This document shows positions 17,315 through 26,329 of a DNA stretch of 64,000 nucleotides, in pieces (position 1 is the stretch's first letter; each line of letters opens with the position of its first letter). The DNA comes from Candidatus Nitrotoga sp. HW29. GTDB lineage: Bacteria; Pseudomonadota; Gammaproteobacteria; Burkholderiales; Gallionellaceae. The stretch covers positions 1 to 64,000 of the forward strand of contig NZ_CAKMAA020000011.1 in the NCBI RefSeq assembly GCF_924101635.2. Direction: 5' to 3'. The translations under genes and the position numbers were made by a program. The notes beneath the pieces are model-generated. The model was not told the DNA's origin. It searched no databases and saw nothing but the letters and a program-made list of their open reading frames with translations.

Positions 17315-18690
17315 CAGGGTTGCGCCTTTGAAGATGACGCCGCTTTTATTGCCTGTTTAACTGGCATATTCGAAGCTGGTGGTACTGGCTTAAGGGCTGG
17401 TACTCTTAACGGCAATGGCGAATCAAACTTCTCCGCTTCAAGCTTGCTGGATTCAGATACAGGTTGTTCTAATTTGCTGACGCCGTTATCGGGTTTGTCC
17501 GATCCGGGCTCGATAACGGGCGATGGCTGTAATGTAGATAGTTTAGGCGCGGGCGTAATGACTTCGACAGTCGGCACTACCTTAATTTCTGCAGCCAAAT
17601 GGTAGCGCTCACTGCTTGGCATAGTTCCTTTGGTCAGCGGCGAACGAAAGTTGGCGTCATGCAAAATCTTGGCACTCTCAATCAAGGCAATCAATTTCGA
17701 CGAAGAGCCGGTTTCCCCCTGGATTTGCAGCTCCTTTCCTTTGAGATTGAATTGTTGCACCCAAGTATCGTCTGGTAATAAGCGAGATAATTCGTCCAGC
17801 AATATTATTAATGGCGGAGCTGCCTGCTTTTTATCTAGCATGAAATTAAATTCTGCGGCCAGCCTTTCTTGTTCACGCCGCAATACATCAGTTTTTCTTG
17901 CTTGTTGCTTGGCGCGATCAACTATTGGCAGAAGGGAAATTACGGCTTGTCGCTTCTGCCAGATTGGAATGGCTATGGCGATTATTACCAATATCAGTAC
18001 TAGCAGTAATAACCCAGCATTGGTTCCGTGCAACTTGGAAGGCTGAGTAGTGCTCCGCTCAGCAGGCATCAGGTTGATGGCATCGCCATCTGGCATAATA
18101 AGACCAGCAACATACACGGCATTAACCGGCGCACCCCAACGCTCTAGCAGATCAAGCGCGCCATTCACCACTGAGCGGGGTACAACCACCAACTTCACGA
18201 CAAGCTGGTTTTTTTGGTTTTCCACTTGCAACACACGGAAATCAAAATAAACTTGCTCAGCTTTGAACGGAGTATGGCGATCCATTTCAAAACTTAACAC
18301 TTGGCGCAAATTCTTAGCTGCCGCCAGAGGCAATTCGACCTGTTTGACTAAACACTGAGTATCAGTGAGACACAACGCAACCCGCTCATCGCGTTTATGT
18401 AACTTGCTAAAAAGTGCCTGAAAGGCAGTGCTTTGAGTATCATGATCGCCAGATTGCCGATCGACTTGGCCCTGCACGGTCAAGCTGTCTTTCAGCCAGC
18501 GCCGCAATATAACGGCTTGAGGCGTAACTTCTATCAGCAGTCCATTAGCGGCGTTTACATTGGATTGTCGCAGCCATTGCGGCACAAGCACTAGAAGTTC
18601 GCCCGACCACCAACGCCAAAATTGCCCAAGTGGAGAGTTTTTGTCAAAAGTAAAACGCGACTGCCGCGCAGTTTGAATTTTATTTTTCAT
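17314..18690 (-). CDS. gspL: Type II secretion protein GspL (PilM/PilN-like)
   Basis: A 458-residue protein. The cytoplasmic half (residues about 35-215) has the GspL/PilM actin-like pattern, including FEMDRHTPFKAEQVYFDFRV; one membrane helix follows (GLLLLVLILVIIAIAIPIW, about 227-245), then a periplasmic ferredoxin-like domain of PilN type and a Pro/Ser-rich tail of about 90 residues that family members usually lack. GspL couples the ATPase GspE to the membrane platform. A 458-base gap lies upstream, so this gene probably starts a second transcription unit containing L-M-(C-like)-D. Confidence 0.83.
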   Translation of the reverse strand: MKNKIQTARQSRFTFDKNSPLGQFWRWWSGELLVLVPQWLRQSNVNAANGLLIEVTPQAVILRRWLKDSLTVQGQVDRQSGDHDTQSTAFQALFSKLHKRDERVALCLTDTQCLVKQVELPLAAAKNLRQVLSFEMDRHTPFKAEQVYFDFRVLQVENQKNQLVVKLVVVPRSVVNGALDLLERWGAPVNAVYVAGLIMPDGDAINLMPAERSTTQPSKLHGTNAGLLLLVLILVIIAIAIPIWQKRQAVISLLPIVDRAKQQARKTDVLRREQERLAAEFNFMLDKKQAAPPLIILLDELSRLLPDDTWVQQFNLKGKELQIQGETGSSSKLIALIESAKILHDANFRSPLTKGTMPSSERYHLAAEIKVVPTVEVITPAPKLSTLQPSPVIEPGSDKPDNGVSKLEQPVSESSKLEAEKFDSPLPLRVPALKPVPPASNMPVKQAIKAASSSKAQP

Positions 18691-19148
18691 GTAAAACTGC
18701 AGTGCGCCTGTAGCGTTCTTCCCATCTTCGTGAAAAGAGGCTTAAGAGTAATTGTGCTCTGCCTTAATGACAGATGAAGCGCATGATAATCAATTGTTAC
18801 TATAATTCGCTCTATCTTTATCGGCATCTGGTTATTCTAAAAGTGCAGCATTCAATGCATGGATACGCAACGACGCATCCAAAGACTGCTTGGAGTTAGC
18901 TAATTATCGTTAAGTTCAATCAAAGCTTTATACTTATTCTAAAATTAGAATAATGCCTCCATCAGGGCACTTCATTTGAACTTTTCGTCTGAGCTTCAAA
19001 TATCCTCACGAAGTATATGTTAATAATAGATATACAGCATCCCATATTGGAATGCTTAACAAAAATTATTTTTGATGGAAATTACGCGATTAGCTCTTTT
19101 ACTTATCGTTCCGCGCAAATGGAAAGTGGATTAATCGCGCACAATCTA
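18691..19148. other. 458-bp spacer splitting the type II secretion locus
   Basis: No gene is visible between gspK and gspL. The spacer holds a near-palindrome (18934-18953) and a second copy of its left half, TTATTCTAAAA, at 18832-18842. It is the natural site for a separate promoter of gspL-M-(C-like)-D. No U-tract terminator after gspK stands out. Confidence 0.55.
18934..18953. promoter_or_regulatory. Inverted repeat, candidate operator upstream of gspL
   Basis: Arms TTATTCTAA and TTAGAATAA are perfect complements around two A bases. The left arm plus two bases recurs about 100 bases nearer gspL (18832-18842). Two copies of the same AT-rich motif in one promoter region suggest a regulator-binding site; the regulator is unknown. 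Confidence 0.4.
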
Positions 19149-20084
19149 TTAGTTAATAGCTGTTTGTTCTCCAGCGATCGGCTTTGGAGTCGCTTCCCCT
19201 TCCTTCCAGGAAAAAAAAACGAATTTACGGACAGTGCCTTGATCAACTTTTACCACTGTTTCACGCACGAACACTGTCCCATCCGGCAATGCCGCTTCAG
19301 CTCGAACACTATACACGGAACCGTCGTCACCCGCTACAGCAGCGGCAGCTGGTGCAAACGGTGGGGGCGGTAAATTTTTGAGTAAAGCCTCTTGACGTGC
19401 TAAAAGATAAGCATCAACCAGTGCTACATTAGCACCAGGTAGCGCAAGCAAAACTTTTCTCGGCGCAATGGCTGCATTTATTCCAGCCTGATGTGAATCT
19501 ACAGTCAGTGTATCTACCAAATTGGCGTATAACTCCGGTGTCATGCCCAATACTCGCTGCAATTCATTAACTGTTTCAAACGGTGCATTAGCCGGACGAT
19601 ATTTCAACCCGGCAGCTTTGTATTCCGCAACCTCGGCACCTTTAGGACGCGGTAAATCATCACCGTCGCGCCAATCCACAATAGCATCCAGCAGGACATT
19701 GCTTTCTTCATCGTTAAGACCGACACTTTTTAACAAACCCTTCAGCAAATCATCTGATGCACTGTTAATATCAATCTTACCGGATACATCCAAAAGCGTA
19801 ATATTGAGCTTGGCGCCCCCGAATTCCCACTGATGTGGCATGCCATCACCCTTCCACCGCTGCAAATCGCTGACCGGCTTGAACATTTCGTAGAACGCAC
19901 GCTGCATGCCACCATCAGCCACCGCTTGGGCGCGCGCTGAAGCAGCTAAATTTTGGGCTAATAACGTATCAGTACGCATGCCAAGAGCGAAACTGGCAGC
20001 AATCACCGTCAATAGTGTGGTTGCCCACAATACCAGCACCAATGCAATGCCATGTTGATGCTTTTTTTTGATCACGGCCTTCAT
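19149..20084 (-). CDS. gspK: Type II secretion minor pseudopilin GspK
   Basis: A 311-residue minor pseudopilin, much longer than the others, as is usual for GspK. The prepilin peptidase site HG/IALVLVLWATTLL lacks the Glu5 of other pseudopilins, also typical for GspK. The large globular insert contains the helix-hairpin-helix-like blocks (KIDINSASDDLLKGLLKSVG and VNELQRVLGMTPELYANLVD). GspK caps the pseudopilus tip with GspI and GspJ. Its ATG overlaps the gspJ stop (ATGA). Confidence 0.9.
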   Translation of the reverse strand: MKAVIKKKHQHGIALVLVLWATTLLTVIAASFALGMRTDTLLAQNLAASARAQAVADGGMQRAFYEMFKPVSDLQRWKGDGMPHQWEFGGAKLNITLLDVSGKIDINSASDDLLKGLLKSVGLNDEESNVLLDAIVDWRDGDDLPRPKGAEVAEYKAAGLKYRPANAPFETVNELQRVLGMTPELYANLVDTLTVDSHQAGINAAIAPRKVLLALPGANVALVDAYLLARQEALLKNLPPPPFAPAAAAVAGDDGSVYSVRAEAALPDGTVFVRETVVKVDQGTVRKFVFFSWKEGEATPKPIAGEQTAIN

Positions 20085-20758
20085 TCACTCATACATCGAT
20101 TGGTAGAGTTGTCCCACATACAGCCAGTATCAGAACCGATCAACGGTGCGACCACCAAATCCGGCCAAACGCGACCATTACTGAATTTAACCCGAACACG
20201 AATAAGATAAGGTAACCGCTGTTGAGTATCTCGATTCCCCCACTGGTCTCGCCATTGTGGCTCAGCATCTTTGGTGTCAGTGCCAAAATAGGCAAAGCTT
20301 AATTCCTCTACATGATCCGCCAGTACAACTTTTTCAGCATTTTCTAATGCGGTAAAATCAACACTATCTGCCTCTGGAATAACTCGCCTCATTACCAATT
20401 GGCCAATATCCTTATCCTGCACCAGCTCCAAACTGATCAGAAACAAACCACCTGGACCTAATCGAACGGCAATCGGAGCAACTAGCTTGAGACTATCTGG
20501 CTGACCGATAAAAGCCAGATTCATATCTGCTTTTTTCTTCCAGTGAAATGGGGTAACTTGACTTAATTCACGCCGCAAAAATCCTTGCAGCAAAGCCAAA
20601 TGTGTCGAATTTTCAGCACGCATCTCACCGGCATCCCAGCTGCGCGCACCTAGACGCATGCCACCAAACAACAGGGCCAGGATAAAACCGAGCAAAGACA
20701 TGGCGATTAGAAGTTCCAGCAAGGTGAAGCCGGTCATTCTTTGTTTATCCGGACTCAC
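20081..20758 (-). CDS. gspJ: Type II secretion minor pseudopilin GspJ
   Basis: A 225-residue protein with the prepilin motif TG/FTLLELLIAMSLLG near the N-terminus (Glu5 present) and a GspJ-type C-terminal domain (SWDAGEMRAEN, FAYFGTDTKDAEPQWRDQW). It forms the tip complex with GspI and GspK. Both ends overlap the neighbouring genes by ATGA. Confidence 0.9.
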   Translation of the reverse strand: MSPDKQRMTGFTLLELLIAMSLLGFILALLFGGMRLGARSWDAGEMRAENSTHLALLQGFLRRELSQVTPFHWKKKADMNLAFIGQPDSLKLVAPIAVRLGPGGLFLISLELVQDKDIGQLVMRRVIPEADSVDFTALENAEKVVLADHVEELSFAYFGTDTKDAEPQWRDQWGNRDTQQRLPYLIRVRVKFSNGRVWPDLVVAPLIGSDTGCMWDNSTNRCMSE

Positions 20759-21174
20759 AACGCCACTCCATTCACCAGTCGCAGCGTTTTAAGGCTGGCC
20801 GAGCGCGGCTGTGCGCTACCGCCCCATTGCACCTGGATTTCCACTTCCAGCAGTGACACAGGCAAAATCGGCACTGGCAACCCAGTTTGGTCACTCGTCT
20901 GTGTTGGAGCGACCGGATAGGGGCGAATACTGACGTGCCACCGATAAACTGTATCAAATTCGCCATCGCTCTCACTTACTTTGAGCGGTATTTCAATGCC
21001 AATGGATGCTAACTTGCTTTGACCCAGCAACATTGCTTGCTGATATTCGTCAACACGACTGGCATTTCGCAAACCGCCAGAAAAAATCTGCATCAATACG
21101 CTCAATATCAATGCCAGAATTACAAATGCCACCAGCACTTCAAGCAAAGAAAAGCCACGACTGAATTTATACAT
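20755..21174 (-). CDS. gspI: Type II secretion minor pseudopilin GspI
   Basis: A 139-residue pseudopilin with RG/FSLLEVLVAFVILALIL and a short beta domain containing the GspI-like LGQSKLASIG block. The ATG at MYKFSRGF gives the usual six-residue leader; an in-frame TTG seven codons upstream would make an unusually hydrophobic leader and was not chosen. A 133-base gap separates it from gspH. Confidence 0.87.
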   Translation of the reverse strand: MYKFSRGFSLLEVLVAFVILALILSVLMQIFSGGLRNASRVDEYQQAMLLGQSKLASIGIEIPLKVSESDGEFDTVYRWHVSIRPYPVAPTQTSDQTGLPVPILPVSLLEVEIQVQWGGSAQPRSASLKTLRLVNGVAL

Positions 21175-21307
21175 ACCCAAGAGGATTGTCAGCAAATAAT
21201 CTGGTATTTTCGCGGGTCTTAATTTTTAATGATGCAGTGTCATATCAACAACCGCTTATATTAGATACAGCAAAAATTTCCAAATCGTCCAAGTTCACAT
21301 ACAGCTC

Positions 21308-21763
21308 TTAATTGAGAATGGTGACTTGGCCGGTTAGCCAATCGATATTAATATCGTATTTGCGAACCCCTGACGTTACTGTGATGCGACCACCAGTGGA
21401 GCTTCCATCCGGGTAAAAACGAATCGCGCCGACTTTGTCGGGCAGCAGCTCGGATTGCGCTGTGAACAAACTAATGTCCAACTTTTTAGGCAAGGCATAG
21501 CGGCGCTGATCACCACTTACTTTGAAATTTCGCTTTTCAACATCCAGTGTTAATGTCGATTCTGCTTTCCGCGTGACGGCTTGGCTACGTGCTTGCCGTA
21601 AACCAGCCGCCAGCTGACGGGCCGCGCCCTTTAGTTCGGTACCGGGCAAACCGGCAGAAATCATTGGTACCGCCAAGGCATAGACCATCGCCATTAGCAT
21701 TAACACCACCAGTAATTCAAGCAGAGTAAAACCGGCGCTGGCACGCGATTTTATTCGCCCCAA
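21308..21763 (-). CDS. gspH: Type II secretion pseudopilin GspH
   Basis: A 151-residue pseudopilin with AG/FTLLELLVVLMLMAMVY (Glu5 present) and the GspH beta domain (GGRITVTSGVRKYDINIDWLTGQV). No ATG is available before the prepilin motif in this frame; the TTG chosen has AAGGA nine bases upstream, inside the end of gspG, and the two genes overlap by 13 bases. Confidence 0.85.
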   Translation of the reverse strand: MGRIKSRASAGFTLLELLVVLMLMAMVYALAVPMISAGLPGTELKGAARQLAAGLRQARSQAVTRKAESTLTLDVEKRNFKVSGDQRRYALPKKLDISLFTAQSELLPDKVGAIRFYPDGSSTGGRITVTSGVRKYDINIDWLTGQVTILN

Positions 21764-22191
21764 TTATTGATATCCTTGTTTTCACCTTCACCACCTTCAC
21801 GATTATCAAGGCCAAGTGAGCTGATATCAAAATCTTTGTTGTGCTGTCCCGGCGAAGCATAATGATAATCGTTGCCCCACGGATCTTTTGGCACCATCTT
21901 CGCTCCCTTAATATAAGGGCCATTCCAACCGGTTGCGCCAGTTGGTGCCTCGATTAATGCCGACAAACTTTCCTGGGAGGTGGGATAACGTCCTACTTCC
22001 AGCTTGAACAATTCCAGGCTCTGTCCAAGTTGCTCGATTTGCAGCTTACCCGTTTTGCTTTTCGATGTACCGAGGTAATCCATTACTTTTGGTCCTACCA
22101 AGCCAGCCAACAGGCCTAAAATTACCAGCACTACCAGCAGCTCAAGCAAGGTAAATCCTGTTTCCCGACGTACCCGATTTATCCTGTTCAT
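21751..22191 (-). CDS. gspG: Type II secretion major pseudopilin GspG
   Basis: A 146-residue major pseudopilin. Leader MNRINRVRRETG is cut before Phe13; Glu17 is the mature Glu5. The C-terminal domain has the calcium-site region typical of GspG: LEVGRYPTSQESLSALIEAP, KDPWGNDYHYASPGQH and DISSLG. Polymerised GspG forms the piston that pushes substrates through the secretin. GGAGAG lies seven bases before the ATG; an in-frame TTG five codons earlier was rejected. Confidence 0.95.
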   Translation of the reverse strand: MNRINRVRRETGFTLLELLVVLVILGLLAGLVGPKVMDYLGTSKSKTGKLQIEQLGQSLELFKLEVGRYPTSQESLSALIEAPTGATGWNGPYIKGAKMVPKDPWGNDYHYASPGQHNKDFDISSLGLDNREGGEGENKDINNWGE

Positions 22192-22315
22192 AATATCTCT
22201 CTCCAAAAATACACCATTCTATTTCCTATATTTCCCATACTTCCTAAACATATCATTGCTTACAATAGAGTTCGATAAAACCGAGTACGTCTACAGTCGA
22301 ACTCACAATCGCTGA

Positions 22316-23536
22316 TTACATCGCCAAATCATTAACGCTAAGAATAGCAAGCAGAATTGACATAATGATACCGCCAATCAACAGCCCCAACCCCAAAATC
22401 AGCACTGGCTCCATTAGACTTAACATGCGCTTGACCGTTGTTTGCACCTCATTGTCATACACATCCGCAACGCGCAGTAGCATTTCTTCAAGCTGGCCCG
22501 TTTCTTCGCCAACCACTACCATATGAACCGCAAGCTTTGGAAACAAACCTGTTTCCATCATTGGCTTACCCAACCCCAACCCTTGCTTAAGTTGATTCGC
22601 CACACTATCGAGCCCTTCAGCCATGACGCTGTTACTTAAGGTTTCTTTGATAATAAAAAGCGCGTTCAATAAAGTCACTCCGTTGCCGAGTAAAGTACCC
22701 AAGCTGCGACTAAAGCGGGCCACCTCGATCTTCGTAACCAAATCACCTATCAATGGCAGACGTAAAAAAATGCCATCCCAGCGGTAACGGCTGGTAGCGT
22801 TTTGCATTTGTTGTCGTAACAGTGCATAGATAGCTAGCCCACCAATTAGCAACATCCACCAGTCATGCCGTAGAAAGTCGCCCGCGGCAATGACGATTTG
22901 CGTTGGCAGCGGCAGGGTTTTACCGGATTGCTGAAACATCAGGGAAAACTGTGGCACAACGAATATCAGCAACATCATCACAGAACCAGCCGCCACCACC
23001 ATCAGAATTGCAGGGTAGATTAATGCAGATGTAACAGTTTGCTTGAGTGCTTTGGCACGTTCCATGAATTCAGTGATACGCGTCAGCACCGGACCAAGTG
23101 CGCCCCCAGCCTCGCCAGCACGCACCATGTTGAGGTAGAAACGGGAAAACACGCCTTTCTGTGCTTCCATCGCTGCGGAAAGCGGAGCACCTCCGCGCAC
23201 GTCGTCGCGCACCTGCGTCAAGAGGTTACGCACTTTATCGTTTTCCGATAACTCGACCAAAATTTCCAATGTGCGATCAAGCGGTAAACCGGCATGCAGT
23301 AACGTTGCAATTTCACTCGTAAACACACCAATTTCTGCCTGACTTACTCGATTGGAGCGTAACCATCCAAACGAGGGGGTTCCGCCTGCATGTTTTAGTT
23401 GCGCCAGTTCAATCTGAATCGGAATATAACCCATAGCCTGTAAACGATCTACGACCGCTTCATTAGTACGGGCTTCCATTTCACCTTCCAGCGCTTCGCC
23501 GTCTGCACTAACCGCGTTGTATTGAAACACCGGCAA
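22316..23536 (-). CDS. gspF: Type II secretion platform protein GspF
   Basis: A 406-residue polytopic membrane protein with two T2SF domains (about 70-195 and 275-395), three hydrophobic helices and the conserved MVRAGEAGGALGPVL and VVVGEETGQLEEMLLRVADVYD blocks. It anchors the ATPase under the pseudopilus. The start is TTG, two codons after the gspE stop, with GGGAGG six bases upstream inside gspE; there is no ATG alternative. Confidence 0.93.
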   Translation of the reverse strand: MPVFQYNAVSADGEALEGEMEARTNEAVVDRLQAMGYIPIQIELAQLKHAGGTPSFGWLRSNRVSQAEIGVFTSEIATLLHAGLPLDRTLEILVELSENDKVRNLLTQVRDDVRGGAPLSAAMEAQKGVFSRFYLNMVRAGEAGGALGPVLTRITEFMERAKALKQTVTSALIYPAILMVVAAGSVMMLLIFVVPQFSLMFQQSGKTLPLPTQIVIAAGDFLRHDWWMLLIGGLAIYALLRQQMQNATSRYRWDGIFLRLPLIGDLVTKIEVARFSRSLGTLLGNGVTLLNALFIIKETLSNSVMAEGLDSVANQLKQGLGLGKPMMETGLFPKLAVHMVVVGEETGQLEEMLLRVADVYDNEVQTTVKRMLSLMEPVLILGLGLLIGGIIMSILLAILSVNDLAM

Positions 23537-23537
23537 A

Positions 23538-25232
23538 TCAAGCCTCCCGCGTCACGCGCAATACTTCCTCAATGGTCGTAACCCCTGCCATTACTTTGCG
23601 CAAACCGTTATCAAACATGGTTCGCATACCTTGATCGATTGCCAGCTTGCGTATTTCTCCCGCAGTTGCGTGCTGCATCACTAAACTACGAATACCGTCA
23701 CTCATCGGAAGTATTTCCACAATATTGACTCGACCAATATAGCCAGTGTGACCACAGTGTGGACAGCCAACCGCATGGTAAAGTTCAATCGGACGCACTT
23801 CAGTAAAGCGATGTAACTCCATTTCCTCAACCACTTCGGGCAGCACGGTTCGCAGTTGGCGGCATTGTTCGCATAATGTTCGCACCAGGCGCTGCGCAAG
23901 AATGCCAATAACAGTAGATGTCAAAAGATAATCATCCATACCCATATCGAGCAGGCGGTTAATCGTGCTGGCAGCATCATTGGTGTGTAAGGTGGACAGC
24001 ACCAAGTGACCCGTAAGCGCGGCCTGTACAGCAATTTGTGCCGTTTCCAAATCGCGAATTTCGCCGATCATGATAACGTCCGGATCCTGGCGCACAATGG
24101 AACGAAGAGCGTTGGCAAAGGTAAGACCGATCTGCGCTTTAACCTGAATTTGGTTTACGCCTTCCATCTGATATTCAACCGGATCTTCCACAGTGAGTAT
24201 CTTTACATCCGATTTGTTCAGCGTTTGTAATGCGGTGTAGAGCGTAGTAGTTTTGCCACTCCCGGTAGGACCGGTAGCCAGAATAATGCCATGAGGTTGC
24301 TGCAATACATCTATAAATACTTTGAGTACATCATCATCAAATCCCAGTGCAGAAAAATCTAGAGTCGTACCACTCTTATCGAGAATCCGCATAACCACGC
24401 TCTCGCCATGCATGGTAGGTACAGTGGAAACACGCAAATCGATTTCTTTACTCTGAATGCGCAATTTAATGCGTCCATCTTGCGGCAGACGCCGTTCTGC
24501 AATGTCCAGACTTGCCATGATTTTAATCCGCGATATGACAGCAGCGGACAAGCGTCGTGGCGGCGACTCTACTTCGTGCATCACCCCGTCTACCCGATAA
24601 CGTACAATCAGACGATTTTCGAATGGCTCGATGTGAACATCGGATGCCCGTGCCTCCAGCGCATGACCGATAATCAAGTTAACCAGGCGGATAACTGGCG
24701 CCTCGCTGGCAAGATCCTTAAGATGCTGCACATCATCGCCCGCACCTTCTTCCTCGAGGGTTTCAATATCACCGACAATCTCCCCCATCGACGTCTTGCC
24801 GCTACCATAAAGACGTTCGAAAGCGCTTTCCATATCCTGCTGCACTGCCACTCGCACACTGACCGAACGATGTGTTAACAAGCCAAAAGCATTGATGACG
24901 TATTGATCTAGTGGATCCACTAGCGCCAACACCAACACGTGCTCATCTTCATGCAGCGGCAACGCTCTAGACTCTTTGAGAAAACGCACCGATACGCGCT
25001 CTTCCAGCAAGGGGACTTGAGGATAATCAGCCGGCTCCACTAATGTCAGCCCTAACTGTGCTGCCAATGCCTCTGCCACATCACGGGCAGAAACCACCCC
25101 CAACTTTAATAGTAGTGTGCCTATACGCTCGTGTTCACCGATTTCACTTTGCTGCAAGTCTAACGCGCGCTCCAAATCGAGCGTACTCAGCTTCCCCTGC
25201 TCAACTAACCATTCTCCTAAACGTTTGCTCAA
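23538..25232 (-). CDS. gspE: Type II secretion ATPase GspE
   Basis: A 564-residue secretion ATPase. Residues about 1-150 form the N1E/MshEN-type domain that binds GspL; the catalytic part has Walker A GPTGSGKTTT (about 318-327), the Asp/His boxes and Walker B IGEIRD, and a zinc-binding tetracysteine loop CEQC (about 454) with CPHC (about 489). ATP hydrolysis drives pseudopilus assembly. The start is TTG with AGGA nine bases upstream. It is the first gene of the minus-strand locus; a hairpin-rich spacer precedes it. Confidence 0.95.
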   Translation of the reverse strand: MSKRLGEWLVEQGKLSTLDLERALDLQQSEIGEHERIGTLLLKLGVVSARDVAEALAAQLGLTLVEPADYPQVPLLEERVSVRFLKESRALPLHEDEHVLVLALVDPLDQYVINAFGLLTHRSVSVRVAVQQDMESAFERLYGSGKTSMGEIVGDIETLEEEGAGDDVQHLKDLASEAPVIRLVNLIIGHALEARASDVHIEPFENRLIVRYRVDGVMHEVESPPRRLSAAVISRIKIMASLDIAERRLPQDGRIKLRIQSKEIDLRVSTVPTMHGESVVMRILDKSGTTLDFSALGFDDDVLKVFIDVLQQPHGIILATGPTGSGKTTTLYTALQTLNKSDVKILTVEDPVEYQMEGVNQIQVKAQIGLTFANALRSIVRQDPDVIMIGEIRDLETAQIAVQAALTGHLVLSTLHTNDAASTINRLLDMGMDDYLLTSTVIGILAQRLVRTLCEQCRQLRTVLPEVVEEMELHRFTEVRPIELYHAVGCPHCGHTGYIGRVNIVEILPMSDGIRSLVMQHATAGEIRKLAIDQGMRTMFDNGLRKVMAGVTTIEEVLRVTREA

Positions 25233-25400
25233 CTGGATGCTTCCTGTGCAAAAAGTGCGGGAATGGTATCACGAACATGTAGTTTTTCGCGCAGGCAGGC
25301 TGCCATTCGCTTTTAATCAAACCACAATTTGTGACATACGCAGACATACTTCAAGTCTCCAGTGTAAAAGATACAGAAAGATACTGCTCGAAATAAAGCA

Positions 25401-25526
25401 CCCCGCAGCAAGCTACGGGGTATTAACTACGCTTTTCAAACCGCTGGCTTTCAACCAGCCTTCGCTCCAAGGAGCGGGGAATTAAACCCGTAGAGATTAA
25501 AAGTATTTGGCGTATACGCGCCAAAT
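25401..25526. repeat. Cluster of REP-like hairpins between gspE and the DUF3426 gene
   Basis: Four stem-loops follow within 126 bases: CCCCG/CGGGG (25401-25420), GCTGG/CCAGC (25443-25459), CGCTCC/GGAGCG with an AA loop (25463-25476) and ATTTGGCG/CGCCAAAT (25505-25526). The third, followed by GGGAATTAAACCC, looks like the short dispersed palindromes found between genes in many proteobacteria. The fourth lies 18 bases after the DUF3426 stop and, read on the minus strand, is followed by ACTTTTAATC, so it may work as that gene's terminator. Confidence 0.6.
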
Positions 25527-25543
25527 TAATAATTAGGACGATA

Positions 25544-26329
25544 TTAGGGATAAAACAAAAACAGGCGATACCCAGCTGGTTTAAGGTCGGCGGTATCAAG
25601 ATGTAGTTTAATGTCAATCTCATGGTTGGGTAACAGCCCTTGCTTTTCATCCTCGCCAAGTTTGAGATATTCCATTGGAAGGAAAGTGCGACGCGCCAGT
25701 ACCTCATCCGTCGAGTTGGTGAGGGTCAATTCGAGATTGGGATAGGTTTGTGCGTAGAGCGCTCGGTTTCGCAAGATGGCATTGAGAACGATAGCGCTCG
25801 CTTGTTTCGGATCGGATTCCAGATCGGAAGATTCAATACTCAATTGGTCAATTTTTTTCGGTAGCGGAATATCGCAGTTAAGCAGCTTGCAATAGGACGT
25901 AAGCGCTAACTTGATGCCCGGCAGGTGCGCGGCCAATTCGACACGAAAAAAATACGTAGTCTGTGCCAGTAACACGATGACCAACAGCAACATGACCACT
26001 ATCCACGACCAGTGCACATTCTTTTTAATAACTGCAGGTCTGATTTCCAGTGCCGCTTCTTTACTGGTCGCAGCAAGATGACTGAAATCATATTTATCGT
26101 GAATTACGGGGATAGGTTCCACCGGGCTTTTAACCGGTACTTGCTGCATTTCCTCCAGATCCAGCGTTAGGGTAAGTTGCGGACTTAATTCGTTATCATG
26201 CAATTTTTTTGTTGCGTTGAATATTGCCTGGCAACGTCCGCACCGCACCATGCCCTGATACATATCCAGCTGAGCCTGGCTAACCTTAAAGCGGGTACTA
26301 CACTCCGGGCACTGGGTGACTGCACTCAT
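25544..26329 (-). CDS. Zinc-ribbon protein with membrane helix (DUF3426)
   Basis: A 261-residue protein. The N-terminus holds a MJ0042-type zinc ribbon (Cys7, Cys10, Cys30, Cys33); a Pro-rich linker, one membrane helix (WIVVMLLLVIVLLAQTTYFF, about residue 125-145) and a periplasmic DUF3426 domain follow (LNAILRNRALYAQTYPNLELTLTN). The function of the family is unknown. Its ATG overlaps the prmA stop as ATGA, a linkage to prmA that is common in betaproteobacteria. An in-frame start nine codons earlier was rejected because GGAG precedes the ATG chosen. Confidence 0.85.
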   Translation of the reverse strand: MSAVTQCPECSTRFKVSQAQLDMYQGMVRCGRCQAIFNATKKLHDNELSPQLTLTLDLEEMQQVPVKSPVEPIPVIHDKYDFSHLAATSKEAALEIRPAVIKKNVHWSWIVVMLLLVIVLLAQTTYFFRVELAAHLPGIKLALTSYCKLLNCDIPLPKKIDQLSIESSDLESDPKQASAIVLNAILRNRALYAQTYPNLELTLTNSTDEVLARRTFLPMEYLKLGEDEKQGLLPNHEIDIKLHLDTADLKPAGYRLFLFYP

